Positions 11,857 to 26,800 of a stretch of 64,000 bases of DNA are shown piece after piece (within the stretch, counting starts at the first letter, position 1; every line of letters starts with the position of its first letter). The position numbers and the translations under genes were made by a program. The stretch covers positions 10,292,001 through 10,356,000 of the forward strand of contig OY783209.1 of the NCBI GenBank assembly GCA_963678705.1, read 5' to 3'. The notes below the pieces were generated by a model. That model had not been told where the DNA came from. It searched no databases and saw only the letters and a list, made by a program, of their open reading frames with translations. Source of the DNA: Panorpa germanica. Taxonomy: Eukaryota > Arthropoda > Insecta > Mecoptera > Panorpidae.

Positions 11857-14800
11857 CTATAAAAAATACATTTCAATTAGTTTTAATAAGAGTGTTCAGT
11901 AATAAATGTAATCAATGATTTAAATACGATATAAATTAAAATATTAATATGTTTACATTTAAATTGTACAAGAATCTGCAGGAAGTCGTATAGCACTTGC
12001 AATACTGGTTGCAAAATGTTATATATATTATCAGTCATTCTGTTATAGCCATTATACATGAAGAAAAGTTTGATACTTTTCCTCAAGATGAAAAAAAATT
12101 CGTCTAAGTTATAATTTCCAAATAAAATTAAAAACACTAAGAGCCAATTTTAAAATAATCAAAACTTAAACAAAACACATTTCAGCCAAATAAAGAAATT
12201 TGCTTAAAAACTAGAAATTTGTTTTTAAACAAGAAAAACATTAAACAATGAATTCTTCATCTAATTCCTCAATAAACTATGTCTATTGAACTATACAGAT
12301 CCATTTGACTCACTTCCTTGCTGCTCTCTGCGCAGAATGATGAGCATCCAGTCCCTCGGAGAGGCTCTTCAACGATGACCTCGCGACAAGCTCAGTAGTT
12401 TTTCGTGCGCCGAACCATTTTACTAAAACCATTTCATCATCTTTTCCTTGATCTGTTACATCCGATGATATATTTAAAGAATCACTTTTATTTTCATTCA
12501 AATTTTCACATTTCGGTATTATTTTTCCAGGCCATGCTGGAAAACCTCTAGCTGAACCCCAAACCAAATCTCCTATCTGTAGCATAGGGGTTCGTTTCTC
12601 CGATTTGTTTTCTAAATTTTAAAACAAATATTTTGTTATTTGTTCTAAAACATTTTCCATGATTTCTATATTTTTGGTTAGGTGTGTATTTTGGTGCAGA
12701 TGAATTATATTGTTGAATTTAGATGATTCTCTGTCGTGCTGAATTTAGCGCATCACCAATGTTAGAGTAATGAATTTTGATAGCCAATCCAATTATTATT
12801 CACAAACAAAAGCATTTTTGAGCCAATTTCCGTATTATGAAGAAACCAAATTTGATAATATAATACATTATTGCAAGCCAATGAATAGATCTTAAATTTA
12901 TTTACTACATACTGTCTAAAACACTAATCCTAATTACAGTGTTTTTGAATCAACGACGGAAGTGTTTACTCATATATCGTTAGTATGGTGGTATTTCGTT
13001 TTTGTAAGGCTGAGTGATAAATTCACACATTTAGTACACTTCATAGAGAATTCGATTTGAAATGAACAAACAAACTTCACGACCACCAATACGCTAAAAT
13101 AACTTCTGAGCTAAGAAGTAACATATTTTAAAAATCTACAACCTTTTCACAAGCACATGTGAGTGCAATGAATTAAAATTAATATTATATTAAAAATATC
13201 TTGTTCTAAAACTTAAACATTTTGCAATTTGATTATCATTAGCTTCATAATATAAAAATCGTACTCCTTTTGTCAATAAAACTAATAAAAAAACGTGAAT
13301 TAATTAAAAAATAAATCAAATATTGAAATTAAAATGGAAAAAACCTTTTGCTATGCCCGAGCTCCATATAGAATAAAAAAAAAAACAATCTATTTGGAAA
13401 TTATAAATAAAAACTAAATATTTGATTATTATTTTTAAATAAGTCATTTTTAGTTGAGTAATAAATTCCACTTCCAATCGGCAGGTTTCATTCTGTACAA
13501 ACATAAATAACACAAAAACGTACTTACAATGATAGGTGGTCAGAAGATAAAAGTAGTAAATTGTAGAATACATACCAGTAACATCTTTGCATATTGTTTC
13601 ACATGATAAGTACAAATTTATGATGACTTGTTTATTAAAAGATAAACAAGAGAAACTAGTTGCTGACATTACATGGTATATATTCTATATTTTAAAGCAT
13701 GTAAAACAAAATAAGTACTTAATTATTTTCTTAACAAATGATTAATACCACTAGAGCACACACAAATAAAAAATGTTTATTTACAGAAGTAATTAAAATA
13801 TATGAATTGGTTTCAATAAATGTTTCAAACTTAAAATAATGTAACAATGGCTGAAATATGTCTTATTTACAATGAAGTATTTCTTACACTAATGAATATG
13901 TACGAGTATGTGATTTTGAATGACTGAAACACCATGGTAGTTTCATATTAAATTATTAAGCATGTAGAATTTTAATTTATTATGAATATACCAAACCATA
14001 ACAAACATAAAATTAAAAAATATGCAATAATGTTAACCTGCTAAACACAGAACGTAAAAACTCGTAAATGTATTATTTAACGTAATATTTTCTACCTGAT
14101 GTTTTATTATTTACCTAAATTTAACATAATTGTAAATATCTTTTACTAATATATTAATTAAATGACAAGCTATATTAACTTTTCTTACGTAACCAAAAAG
14201 AAATTATGTAAAAGGTAAACTTATTTATGTTAAATAATCCTTTACGTAACTGTGTTCAGCAGAAAGGTTCCAAAAGTACTTGTGGATAACATATTTATTG
14301 TTAATCACAAAATGAAAAAGAAAACAATTAACAAAGCAAACCAAATAAATGAAAGCTTTTTAATGAAATGTTAGTGAAATTAAGTGATCGATTTATACTA
14401 GTTCAAAATATGTTGTAAATTTTAAAATGGGCTTGTGTCCTATGTCTTATTTTCTACAAAAGTGTACTATATATTGATAAAGTAGGTTACTAGAACCTCA
14501 AATGTTCACTTATTTTTTAATAACTCCTTATATTTCAGGAGATATTAACAATTAAAAAAGTCATTTTGTCTCTTTAAATATTAAAGGGATTCAACGTTGT
14601 AGACATTCCAAGTGCATGTGACATCACAATCCTTGTGTAAGGTTACCAACTTTACAGCTCATAAATCCCTGCTATATGTATTTATATATCAAAGTATCAA
14701 ATATTATTTACAGCTATTTCAAGAAACACTCCAATTCCAATATTATGTCTGCTTTAGCAGGGTTAAATAAAATAAAAACTTATTATTCTTTGACTTGATT

Positions 14801-17800
14801 ATTTGACTACCAACAGCTACAGAACTTTACCACAGCACTGACCTACTCAACAAATAACTGACGTTAAAATGCATTTCACGTCATACAAATATGGCCGATC
14901 ATTTCTAGCGCTAAAACTATAATTCAAACTTTTAATTGCTATATCTCCGTCAATATTTAGATATTTAATAAAATAGACACGCCAATACACATTTATTAAC
15001 ATCAATTTCAATCAACAATTGAAAAATCGACCACTAAAAAATGAGGACACAAGCCCAAGATTCAATATTGTAGTTAGAATAAGTATTTGTAATGCTAAAA
15101 TATCAATGAATTGGTTAAAAATTACGTGAACAATATATTAAGAACTAGTAAAACGATTCACGAAGATAAGAAAAATTGATTCTTTGAAAATTCGATTACT
15201 AACCATGTGCATCCATACGAATTTTGTTTGTTTGCCCTCCAGCTGATATAATATTTCCGTAAGCCATAGATTGTCCTTGGGAATGACGCATTTTAATTTC
15301 TGTTTGGAACGGTTGTTTCATGTTATGTGCGTATAAACTCGGACCTGTAATAGGATTAATATTAATACAAAAATATCTGACACAATAAGAATTTATAAAA
15401 ACTACAGATTGATTAACGATTTTTACCTATAGTTGACCTCTCGGAAAAATCTGCATTTGGTGAATTTTCATTATCCCGACTTGGAGAGATAACAGAATCA
15501 GGCTCAGAACTTGAAACACAATGAACCATAGCCTGCAATAGATATGGTGTTTTAGTATTACTGAGTAATGAAATATAATTGACTCCTATGATATTTAAAT
15601 ACTAACCATAGTGTGTACGTCGTTAACATTTATTCCTGGTGGTGAAGGAGGTCTATCAGGGCTCCTAGGACTATGTGTGGTTGTATCAGGCGGGGGCAAA
15701 GTTACTGTAGATCCTTGAATATTACTACTAGCATTGGTTTGTCCTGCAGTTTGCGTAGAAACTGAATGATATGAATTAAATTGATCCATGCCATCTACAA
15801 ACATATTACTTCCCGCAGACTGTTGCATGTATGGTTGATTTTGCGAATTGTTCACAGATTGCAATAAATATTGTGAATTAATATTTTGTTGATTTTGATT
15901 AATATTTGATTCCGTATTGTTGTGTGCGTTTGATGTTTGCAACAAAAATTGTGAAGAATTGGTATTCGGTTCCATAGAATTATTTTCAGATTGGACTATA
16001 TTATATTTTTGGTGATTATTTTCAGTGTTATTAATATTGGACTGCATTACATATTGCGAGTTTGATGAATTTTGCAAATTATTACTATTCTGTTCAACCA
16101 TTTGGTTATTTACCGATTGTAATAGGAATTGAGAATTAGGTGTCGTTTGTATTGTTGAATTTTGTTCACTATTATTATTGTTGTTATTGACCATCGTTGT
16201 TTGTTGTTGTACAATTGTTGTGTTTTGTTGCACATATGTCGTGTTATTCTGGGCAGTTGAATGCGGTGGTACCACCAAACCTACCGAACCACCGTAAAGA
16301 TTAACGTTTTGTCCTGGGCTTACATTAGCTACCAGCGGGCTGACTTGTCCGTTTACGATAAACTGTCCACCTCCTGGAGATATAAAATTCTTGGTTTGAG
16401 GATTTGGTGCTCGAAGTAGCATACCACTAGGACCAGTAAGAATACTTTGGCATGGCCCGATCATATTTTGACCGTTAACATTTTGTATTTGCAATTGCAA
16501 TGGCATTGAAGAATCCTGCAGAAGTGTTGCGTCTTGAGTCATTACCAGCTGGGGTACTATTAGCTGTTGCACTGTGGGTCCTAATAAATTTAATGGCTGA
16601 AGAAGATTTATATGCGGAGTTTGAAACGATCCTTGATTTCCTTGATTGTTTACCAGTATTTGTGAATTTCCTTTGTTGCTAACTAGAGTTAATCCACTTA
16701 AACCAGGAGACAACTGAAACCCTTGCGGCGAGAATTGTGTAGACGGCGAGATGTGTAACATTGAAGCGACTGTTCCGCTTTTCCTTTTCTTGCCTTTTCG
16801 TTTTGATTCTGGTGAGAGTATTGGAGGTCGTTGAATAAAGTTTTGACCATTATTTCTGACTCCATCCTCAACAATGGATTGTGGATGAATAACATTACTG
16901 ACAATGTGTCCGTCAACTGTTGTGAAACCTGGTTGCAGTACAAACGGTGCTGGAATAGTATTCACCAAGACAGTCTGTTGGCCAATCATTGGAGATACCG
17001 GCATATTGTTGTTACTATTATTGCCTACAATATTTTGATTATTTTGTATTATATTAGACCCATTTATTAGCATGCCGCTTGAGTTATTTCCAGTTATTCC
17101 ATGAGCTATCATGTTTTGATTATTCAAATTCAGATTCTGATTATTTAGATTCAAATTTTGGTTGTTCAAATTATTTATATTTTGATTATTGCTTATCATA
17201 TTTTGATTATATATCACACTATTGTTCATCACAGCATTGTTAGACTGGTTTACATTACTTGCGTTGCCAACCAACCCTTGTGCATTGTTTCCCAATAAAA
17301 CATTTCCATTGGAACTGTTATTACTGGCAACTAAAACACTATTCGAAGTATTATTTGCAATAACATTATTTCCCACTATATTACTAGCATTTCCTACTAA
17401 AACATTACCACTAGAACAATTGTTTATCATATTATTCCCAACGATAATACTTTTTCCAGATGCAGTATGCATTAAATTTCCTTGCATATTTTGGAAGTTT
17501 CCACCCATTAAAATCTGTCCTCCGGAAGATACAAGTATGTGCCCCTGGTTGTAATTATGAGAAAGTTTCTGTTGAATTACATTTGGGTTTGTGTTATTTT
17601 GTTGAACATTTTGTACCAGTTGATTTTGTTGTTGATTCTGAATCATTTGATTTCCACTTGGTAGATTTTGTATACTGTTATTTACAATGTTCTGATGCTG
17701 CCCTTGCGAATTATGATGACCAATAGTATGATTATTTTGCATGATATTACCTTGCATAACATTCTGCCCATTATTGTTTAATAAAATCTGTTGATTGTTT

Positions 17801-20800
17801 TGTAACATTTGATGCTGATTATTTTGTAATACTTGTTGGTTATTGGCTTGTACAAAATGTACGTTATTGAGAAGACGGTTATTGGATATCATCTGCTGAG
17901 GAATATTCACCATTTGATTCCCTTGGACGTTGTTATTGTGGATCATTTGCACATTTCCATTGTTACTCATATGTTGCGGCATCTGAATGTTACTTACAAC
18001 ACTCTGAACCATCTCCAACGGCGATCGGACTCCAGCTACTTGTCGCGAAGGATTCGTTTGCATTCTAACGTTGTGACTTTGTACAAAACTGGGATGACTT
18101 ACATTAAAATTATTTTGTATTGCATATGACACAGGCACTCCACTGCCTTGGTACTGCTGCGTCGGCAGCGACGTTGTGTTGTTCACAGATGTTGTTGCTG
18201 TTTGTGCTTTTCCAGCAAGCACTGATGTTATTGTATTCCTTGCTACAGTGTTTCCACTTGCCATTAATTTCAGTCCATTATTTATTGAATGCGGTACAAG
18301 GTAATTGTTTTTATGAACCTGTACAACATTGCTTTGATTGTTAAAAACAATTTCTTGAGAGTTGGTCATTGGCGATGGCGGACTTACTGGAGTATCTGAA
18401 CCTCTAGAGGTGAGAGAAGATGTTGGCGATGGTTCCGAATACTCTGGTGGTGATTTATGACTCGTGGATACAGTACCTCCTTGGATCGGCCCTTTATAAT
18501 CCGGAGACGCGACACTACTTCCGTCTAGCGTTGCACTAAATGTGCTAGACGTTACCGGATCTTCCTTTACTGTGATATTTTCCATGTAATCAATATTTTT
18601 GTTATTTGATGTCAGCTGAGCATGTTCCAAACTGCTAATACAACTATGGCAATTGTTTTGAGGGGTGTTTATGGATTCAGGCATATCTGAATTCATTGCT
18701 ACTTGCGATTGTTCTCTCATAAATTGATCTTTATCATTTACAACGTGTACATTTATTGAGCTACTCGGCATATTACTATTTATTTGTTGAATATGGTTTT
18801 GTAATTTAATATTTTGTAATTGATTATTGATATTTATTTGATGATTATTTGAATTTTGTATTTGCTGCATCGAATTTAAATGTATTACTTCTTGATTATG
18901 ACTATTATTTTGTTGTGTATTTAAATTATTGTGATTGATATTATTCGATTGATTAATTAGGCTAATATTATGAGTTTGTTGCTGAGTGACATTCGGACTG
19001 TTGTTCATATGCGTAACGTTCACAACATTTGGAGAACTCACTACAGGACTTTGATGAATATCACTATTCCCATTATTGTGTATAGGACTATTTCGAATAA
19101 AATGCGCCGAATTTTGCCTTGATATCGTACTATTCAACAACGCCGTTTGTTGGGCTAGATACCCCGTTGGATCATCCATGAAGGATGGTCCCTGGTAGCC
19201 AGCATTCCTGTTAGATATGTTTCTCACATCGACATTTGGACATTCAGAACTTAATCTAGGTTTCTTTGACTTCTTGGGTTTGCTTTTGCGTTGACTTTCT
19301 TCATTCCAAGCTGGTTGATATTGGATGTGCTGATGAATCGGTGGAACTCTTTCATTAACTACAGCTGTATTCATTGGCATGCTGTTATTTTGAACAATTG
19401 GTTGCGATATTCGATTCTGATTTTGTTTCCACGGTGGTTGTGACCGTCCATTTTGAATTGTCTCTTGATTAAATCGTTGTATTTGATTCGTATTTGAATC
19501 TACGAGTTGGTTAGTTCCATTAATGTCTTGCTGATGATTTGAAGCACTAATTACACTTGGTATTCTATTAGAACCACTAAAAACTTGTCCTTGCACATTA
19601 TTTACATTTGGTCCAGGCCCTATCATCACTGTTCCATTAACATTCACTATTTGCTGCGTCCCTGGTTGTTGATTTATAATTTGTTGCTGTTGGTGCTGCT
19701 GCTGTTGTTGTTGTTGTTGATGATTAAACCTATGTTGCAAATGATTTGCATTTGCTTCTATAATTTGATTTGAAACACTAATGTCTGGTTGCTGATTTGA
19801 GCCACTAATTACACTTGGTATTCTATTAGCAGTATTTATAATTTGTCCTGAAACATTATTTACATTTTGCCCTAACATCACTGCACCATTCACATTCACT
19901 AATTGTTGAGTCATTGGTTGATGATTTAGAATTTGTTGCTGTTGTTGTTGATGGTGTTGCTGCTGTTGTTGTTGTTGCTGCTGCTGTTGATGATGGTGTT
20001 GCAGAACTAACTGCTGATTATTAATCATTGGCTGACTGTGAATTATCGTCTGCCCGTTAGCAATCACTTGGTTGTTTAACATCGGTTGTTGACTCATTAT
20101 AATATGTTGTGGAGAACCAATAATTCGATTACTTGTCCACTCCCCAACAGATCTTTTTCTTCGTTTTGCACCATTATCTGTAACAAAGAAAATATTAATA
20201 TTATTGTGAATGATTCGCGATATAGTACTAGTTGTTATGATTAGAGAAAAATAATGACATTTTCAAAAATGTTAAATATGCTTTTAGCTACTTTATATCT
20301 CATATTACCTGTGCATAATTATGTATTACTTAAGATTAATTTACGGTTAAAGTATGTATATGTAAATGTTACTACCTAATACGTATTTAACTTCTACGTA
20401 ATTAAATATATAATTAAAAATAATTGAACACTTTAATGCAATATAAGATGCTTGTCAAATTAGTCATTGATAACCATTACTTTAAGTGTAAAAACTATTG
20501 ATGTAGAAATAGAAAGTTTACCACCAATAAACGAAAGAACATAAATTAAAATTACTTTTAAAAACAATATGAATAAAGGCAGCATATTTATTTATACAAG
20601 TATATAAATATATATGGTATAGCTTTGATTTTAAGATAATCACTACTGCTTTCTACTTTTCTATAGTTGAAAGTTTTAGCCTCATTACAATCTCTGTATT
20701 ATTTTAACAAATATACACAATAACAAATTATTTTCTTTATTGGATTTTAAATCGGTATTCATTACATTGTTAATGTGGAAAGAAATATTCTAATGTGCGA

Positions 20801-23800
20801 CGGGCATTATTAAGTACTGTTGGTCAAAAATGTGTAATTTTATTTCTTCAACATTTTTAAAAAAACGACTTCACAGCCGTTTTAATACCCACAAAGCATT
20901 GCACCCTAAGGTGACAGTTTCATAGTTGAACAATTCTTGTTATTTTTAATTATGCATTTAATAAGAAATCGAAAAATGAATTAATTTTGAATGAAGGGTA
21001 GAGATGACCATGTGCATATCGTCTAAGGGTGGTGTGTTTTTGCGTGTCATGTTCTTATTATCATGTATCATTTACAAAATCTACTGATTTTATCATAGTT
21101 GGAGTATAAAGGTGAATAAACACGAACAGGCTGACGCGAGGTGTTGTGACCAGGGGCTATATAACTCCGGATGGATAATTAGCATATTATATAACTCGTC
21201 TGACGTGTATCTATATCCAACGAATAATCAATCCACGTCTCTCGCTTTTATATTGATTTGTTTATGTTCGTATTGTTAATGAATTGAACAATGAACAGAA
21301 AAAATAAGACAGTTACATAATATCTGTGAAAACTACTAGTGTGGCATTATAATAACCTAGAAATTGACTTGGTAGATGAAAAAAAATGTATTGGATATCC
21401 TGTTTTTGTCTACATAAAGACAATTTATATCAATTAGTTATTAAAAACAAATAAAAGTAATCTTAATATTTTAACTTTTCTAACCTAAAAGTCACAAGTG
21501 CTAGTGTGAGATCAGCATTGTTATATTTATTTCTATCTTGCTATCGAAACCCACTTGCTAAGTAACTGACCTACTAAATTGAAGGTTAAACTAAATATTT
21601 ATAACCTTGAAATAACATATGGACATAAACATAATCAACTTGCAAATTGTGTTTAGTCGCAGTATACTCAATGTACAACTCAAACAAAATATAGCAAATA
21701 GTTAAAAATAAACTGAATAAATTTGACACTGAAAATAAATAAACGAAACTGTCACTCATATGACGAAAAAAAAGGTTCAAAAACTGTGAGATTAAATAAA
21801 ACATTGAATCACATGGCATAAATATTTTATGTTATTTTTTTTTGCGTTGCTAAGGAAAGCCACATGAGAATAAATTTAAAACATATGTGTTTCCTTTGAA
21901 TGTATGTACGTATATTAAATCGAATAAATAAGCGTAGGCGTGACTCATATATGTCAGACATAGACAACGTCGTCATTGCGTCGCTCGCCTTTAGTCAGGG
22001 TTTTTAAACTAGAACCGTTGGCAAAATGTGACATATTGTTAGTGTTTTTACAAATTATTAATAATCAGTTAACTGTGGTTTATTTATGACAAACATTTGT
22101 TGATTCTTTCGTATCTCTGCTCTCATTTGTGTTCTAGTCGAACATAACTGTAGCTTAAGCAAACAAAAAACGTATCGATAGTTAACTATGCCCAATCTTT
22201 AGCAAAATCAGAATTGAAAGAACCATTAATTAAAGAGGTAACCTCTAACTATTAAAAAATTGGACCTATAGTAAAACAGTTTATAAGAAGACCTTTTTAT
22301 TCTTAACCCTGCGTGTGTACATTGTTTTATGTAATTTAATATATTATTTCTTAGATTATATATATAGATTTTTTTTTAATAGTTAATTTTTTTACTACAA
22401 TAAGTTTTTGTGAAGATGGGTGACAATTCAACGGTTGTGCACCGTAATATTAATTACTATTTCATAACTTTTGTATTTTCATCAATAAAAATTTATTTTG
22501 TGCCGAATAATCACCGTTCCGTTTATTATGACATGCCTGAATTCGTAAAATATTCCCCACTTTCAGGTGCACAAATAATTCAACTTTTTGGAGCTTACGT
22601 CAAAGACACTACATTCTTTCGAAAGCTTATAATCTAAGATAAAAAAAATCTACAACCGTTTTTCTCAATATTTGCTTGTTATAAAGTTATGAATTTTTTA
22701 ATAATATTCCGTTTTTTCCGCGTTTTTCACTATTTGTGAATTTTTATTAACAACGGTTTTAAACTTTGGACTTTTGCAACTTTTGGACACTTCAAGAAGT
22801 AATCCAGAATTTTTTCAGATTTTTTGAAAGATTAGAAAACTGGAAAAACTCAACTGTTCCCTCAAAAACCCAGTGACCGACAACATGACTCGAAAAATAT
22901 AGTGTTCACATGGAGAGTTAAGAATCAGAAAATAAAACAATGTAACAAAGAACATATTAAAACCTTTTCATATGTTTTTCTTTATATAAAGTGTTACCAG
23001 CACATAATAAAATATGCATGTTCCTCTTCTTTCTATATTTTTTTAATGATATTCTTTTTTCACGAAACGTCAAAATTTTATTAAATCATGTCTTAAGATA
23101 TTATAAATTTTCAGTTTAAACAATTATTTGTCGGTTTTAATAAATTTATTTTTTCAGTTTTTAAACAGTTTATATCTCTTTTATTAAACTCAAATATTAA
23201 ATATTTACCCTCAGTTACAAGCAGTAACTGATAAAGCTATTCTACATATATCTATATCTAGAAATCCGTGACACATCTTGACCTCAACTTTTACGAGCCT
23301 AATTATTTCATGGTCAATATATTAAAAAACAAACTTTCCAATCCCTGTCTTTCATACAAATAAGAATATACATTATATGGTGTCTTCTGTATGCGTGACC
23401 TAATAATAAAATACGCCAAATGATCATTGTCTCAGAATAATATTACGAATTCAATTTGCATATATCAAAAATAAAAAATAATGAATAATAAGAACCCCTT
23501 ATTAAACGACGCAAAATGCGTAACGTGTAAAGCAGCACATAAAAAACCAAAATACTGTTAAATAAATTATTATTTTAATATACCTAAATTCTTTGTTAAT
23601 TATGCCTCTGTTTGCATACATACGTGTTGTACTGTGTAATAGGAATACACGTATACAGTGGTAGTGATATATTTGTCATTGGTTATCCCGAGTCACCCTA
23701 TTATTTCTACTCAATTCTGCTAATGACTCATCATTCACATATTGCAATAATTCTTTAAAAATATAATAAACTATGCGAGTTCGAGTTCTCTTTTAATTTA

Positions 23801-26800
23801 GTTTAGTGTTTCGTTTTCCGCTAATATGACTCATTGAATTTTTATATGATTCCACCAAATAGCTATTTCCACGATGCAATAAATCTTGCACGTATATTCT
23901 GCTATGACAGAGTATTCATATAAAATTAATTTAATTAAATCTGTCATAGTTTTTAATTACCATAGATAGCGAACTTTATATGAAAATAAGTTTTATAAAT
24001 AGAAAAATTAAAAACTATAGATAAAAATTTTATAGTTTGAACTTTTGCCAATTTACTTTCAAATTAAATAACACTGTTTTTATGTAATTATAAAACATCT
24101 ACAGATGACCTATAAAACTAATTAGCTAGATACATTTATGGTGAAAAAATATGAACTATGAATAAAAATTAATTTAATCTCTATATCGTTGTGCTCGGAT
24201 TTTATAGTGTCAAGGTCTTAAATTCGTCAATTACACCTTACCGACTTACAAACGGTCCTCATTTTTTAGTGCTCGATTTTTCAATTGTTGATTGAAATTG
24301 ATGTTAATAAATGTGTATTGATTGGCGTGTCTATTTTATGAAATATCTAAATGTTGACGGTAATATAGCAATTAAAAATTTGAATTGTAGTTTTAGCGCT
24401 AGAAATGGTCGGCCATATTTTTATGACGTGAAATGCATTTTAACGTCAGTTCCCAGTAAACATTTTGGAGTCACTTTGACATCATATTGAAGATGCGACA
24501 TGATTTTTTTGTCATGAAAGAGTTCATTTATAGTTCAGTTTCTCACATTTTTTCATATAAAATGTCTACTTTATCGGCTACAAATGGCGAAATTACTCCA
24601 CCTGTCGGAATACAAATGAAGATAAAGTTGATGCGAACTATAATTGAAGTGAAATAGTGATAGAAACGTCACTAAATAGGGCACTTCACCAAATTGTTTA
24701 CTGGGTTATTTGTTCGAGTTGGATCTTTGCTGTGGTAATGTTCTGTAGCTGTTGGTAGTCGAAATAATCAAGTCATGTCAAATAATAATAAGTTTTTATT
24801 TTATTTAACCCTGTTACGGCAGACATAATATTGAAATTTTATTGTTCCTTGATATAGCTGTAAATAATATTTGATATTTTGATTTATAAATACATATAGC
24901 AGAGATTTATGAGCTGTAAGGTTGGCAGCGGTTGTGATGTCACATGCATTTGGAATGTGTACAACGTTGAATCCCTTTAATAATTAAAGAGACAAAATGA
25001 CTTTTTTAATTGTTAATATCTCTTAACATATAAGGAGTTAATAAAAAATAATTGAACATTTGAGGTTCTAGTAACCCACTTTGTCTATATATAATACACT
25101 TTTATAAAAATTAAGACATAGGACACAAGCCCACTGAGTGAATAAAAGAAAGGAAAAAAGTAACTTTTAGTAAAATAATATCAATTTAATTTTTTCATTG
25201 TACGTAGTTCAACCGGTCGGCACTATTTTACCGACTCCGACTCCTCGATGATGTATTTCATTTTTGCAAAATTTAATATTTTAAAGACAAAAATAATATT
25301 AGCCCTTTCAGCATCAAGCCACTGATTTCTACATTACATTTAGATTGACGTCATCTGTTACTGGAGTACAAGATTAGCCTGCAGGTTTAGTTGAAAAGCG
25401 AGCATCAGATTTCATATGACCTTACTTACACCTTAGGATTATATATTGAATTCATTGTTAAATACATGAGTAATTTTTTATGATTTTGTTTTAATGTGAG
25501 CATGTACTTTTCTACTTTTGACAGTGGATGTACTTTGTACGTCACCCTCCGTCTATCTTGCGCCATGTGGCATTGTTTTAAGGAATCCCTTTTTTTAAAA
25601 CACGGAATTGTGAATGCATAACCAGGTGACTGATAATAGCAAGGCAGGGGTGTCAGCCTAGTTGCCGTTGCCGCTACTGCCGGTGGTGCCGCCTTACGGT
25701 AGACGATTGAAATATTAGATTATGTTTAATGTTTTAAATATTTATGTATTTCTGTTATATATGTAATTATATTAATGCACTTTTTTGTAATTTTCAAAAA
25801 AATATATAGTCTCGTTAAAATGAGATGCTTTTCCGTTATTAAATTTATACAATTAAATATGTACAATTCTATTGTTGTACTTTATTTAAATTGTTGAGAA
25901 AATTATGTAACGAAACAACACTTCAAAATGCAGTCAGTGATAAATGAGCAAATATAATCATTTTGATCCGCTCACCGGATATACTTGCTATTGTAAAATG
26001 TGATAAAAATATTCATTTAATATTAATATGGTTGCTTGAAAATTAGACCAAAAATTCCATACACATTTAGTACATAAAGGCAAAAACATAAAGGACATGA
26101 TGAAAATTTGGTAACAGGAGATAGAAGGCGTACTAGAAAATTACTATAGTCCAAATCACGATAGTTCGGCGGTGACTTATACTTAAAAGAGGTTATAAGA
26201 GCGGTTTAAATCTATAATAAGATAATGAATTTTATCTTATTCGTTTCTATATACATTATAGAATAATAAGTGGGTCAGTGCTTTTTAGTTATATCGGTAG
26301 TTTATACCCCACAACTTGTTTTAAGTATGAGTCGCCGCCCCCCCCCCCCACTCTCGTAATTTGAACTATAGTGTACATTTCGCTATAAAATGGATATTGT
26401 ATATAATTATTTCATCCGAACTTTAGACCATTCGTTTATTCATGTTATAATTGTTTAAATACAGCTATATTCTGTTCTATATATATTTAATGCGACCTGG
26501 TTTCATTAATACTAAATAAATGACTTTCCAAAGTAAAGTTTAAAGTTAAAATTGCTTTTTGATATTTGTTCAATGTTCCTAAGTTGTTTCAAATAAAGTT
26601 TTCCTTTATACAAGTTGATTCTATAAATAAATTCTTATTTGAAACGATAAAACTCCCCTCCTCTCTCATTCCACTCAATATTGAATATGTAAATCTATTA
26701 CGTAGATTTAAAAATAGTTTGAAATTTATGAATATACATAGAAATGAATCGAACGAAAACTAAAACTCTAAAACAGTCTTCGATCTTTCCTTATTTATTA

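Noticed and set aside
12583..12585. ATG before the PWWP domain as a separate gene start
   Set aside because: The frame is open to the acceptor at 12612 and the split codon fits the exon ending at 15204.
16500..18344. Plus-strand frames opposite the giant exon
   Set aside because: These are antisense shadows of Gln/Asn codons, rich in Leu/Ile/Val, with no motifs of their own.
20095..20097. ATG of the giant frame as the true start of the protein
   Set aside because: The frame is open upstream to a good splice acceptor at 20178 and joins the exon at 29051-29162 in phase, adding a basic patch.
21119..21260. Less AT-rich region as an exon
   Set aside because: Stops occur in all frames within short distance, and no splice sites fit the neighbouring phase.
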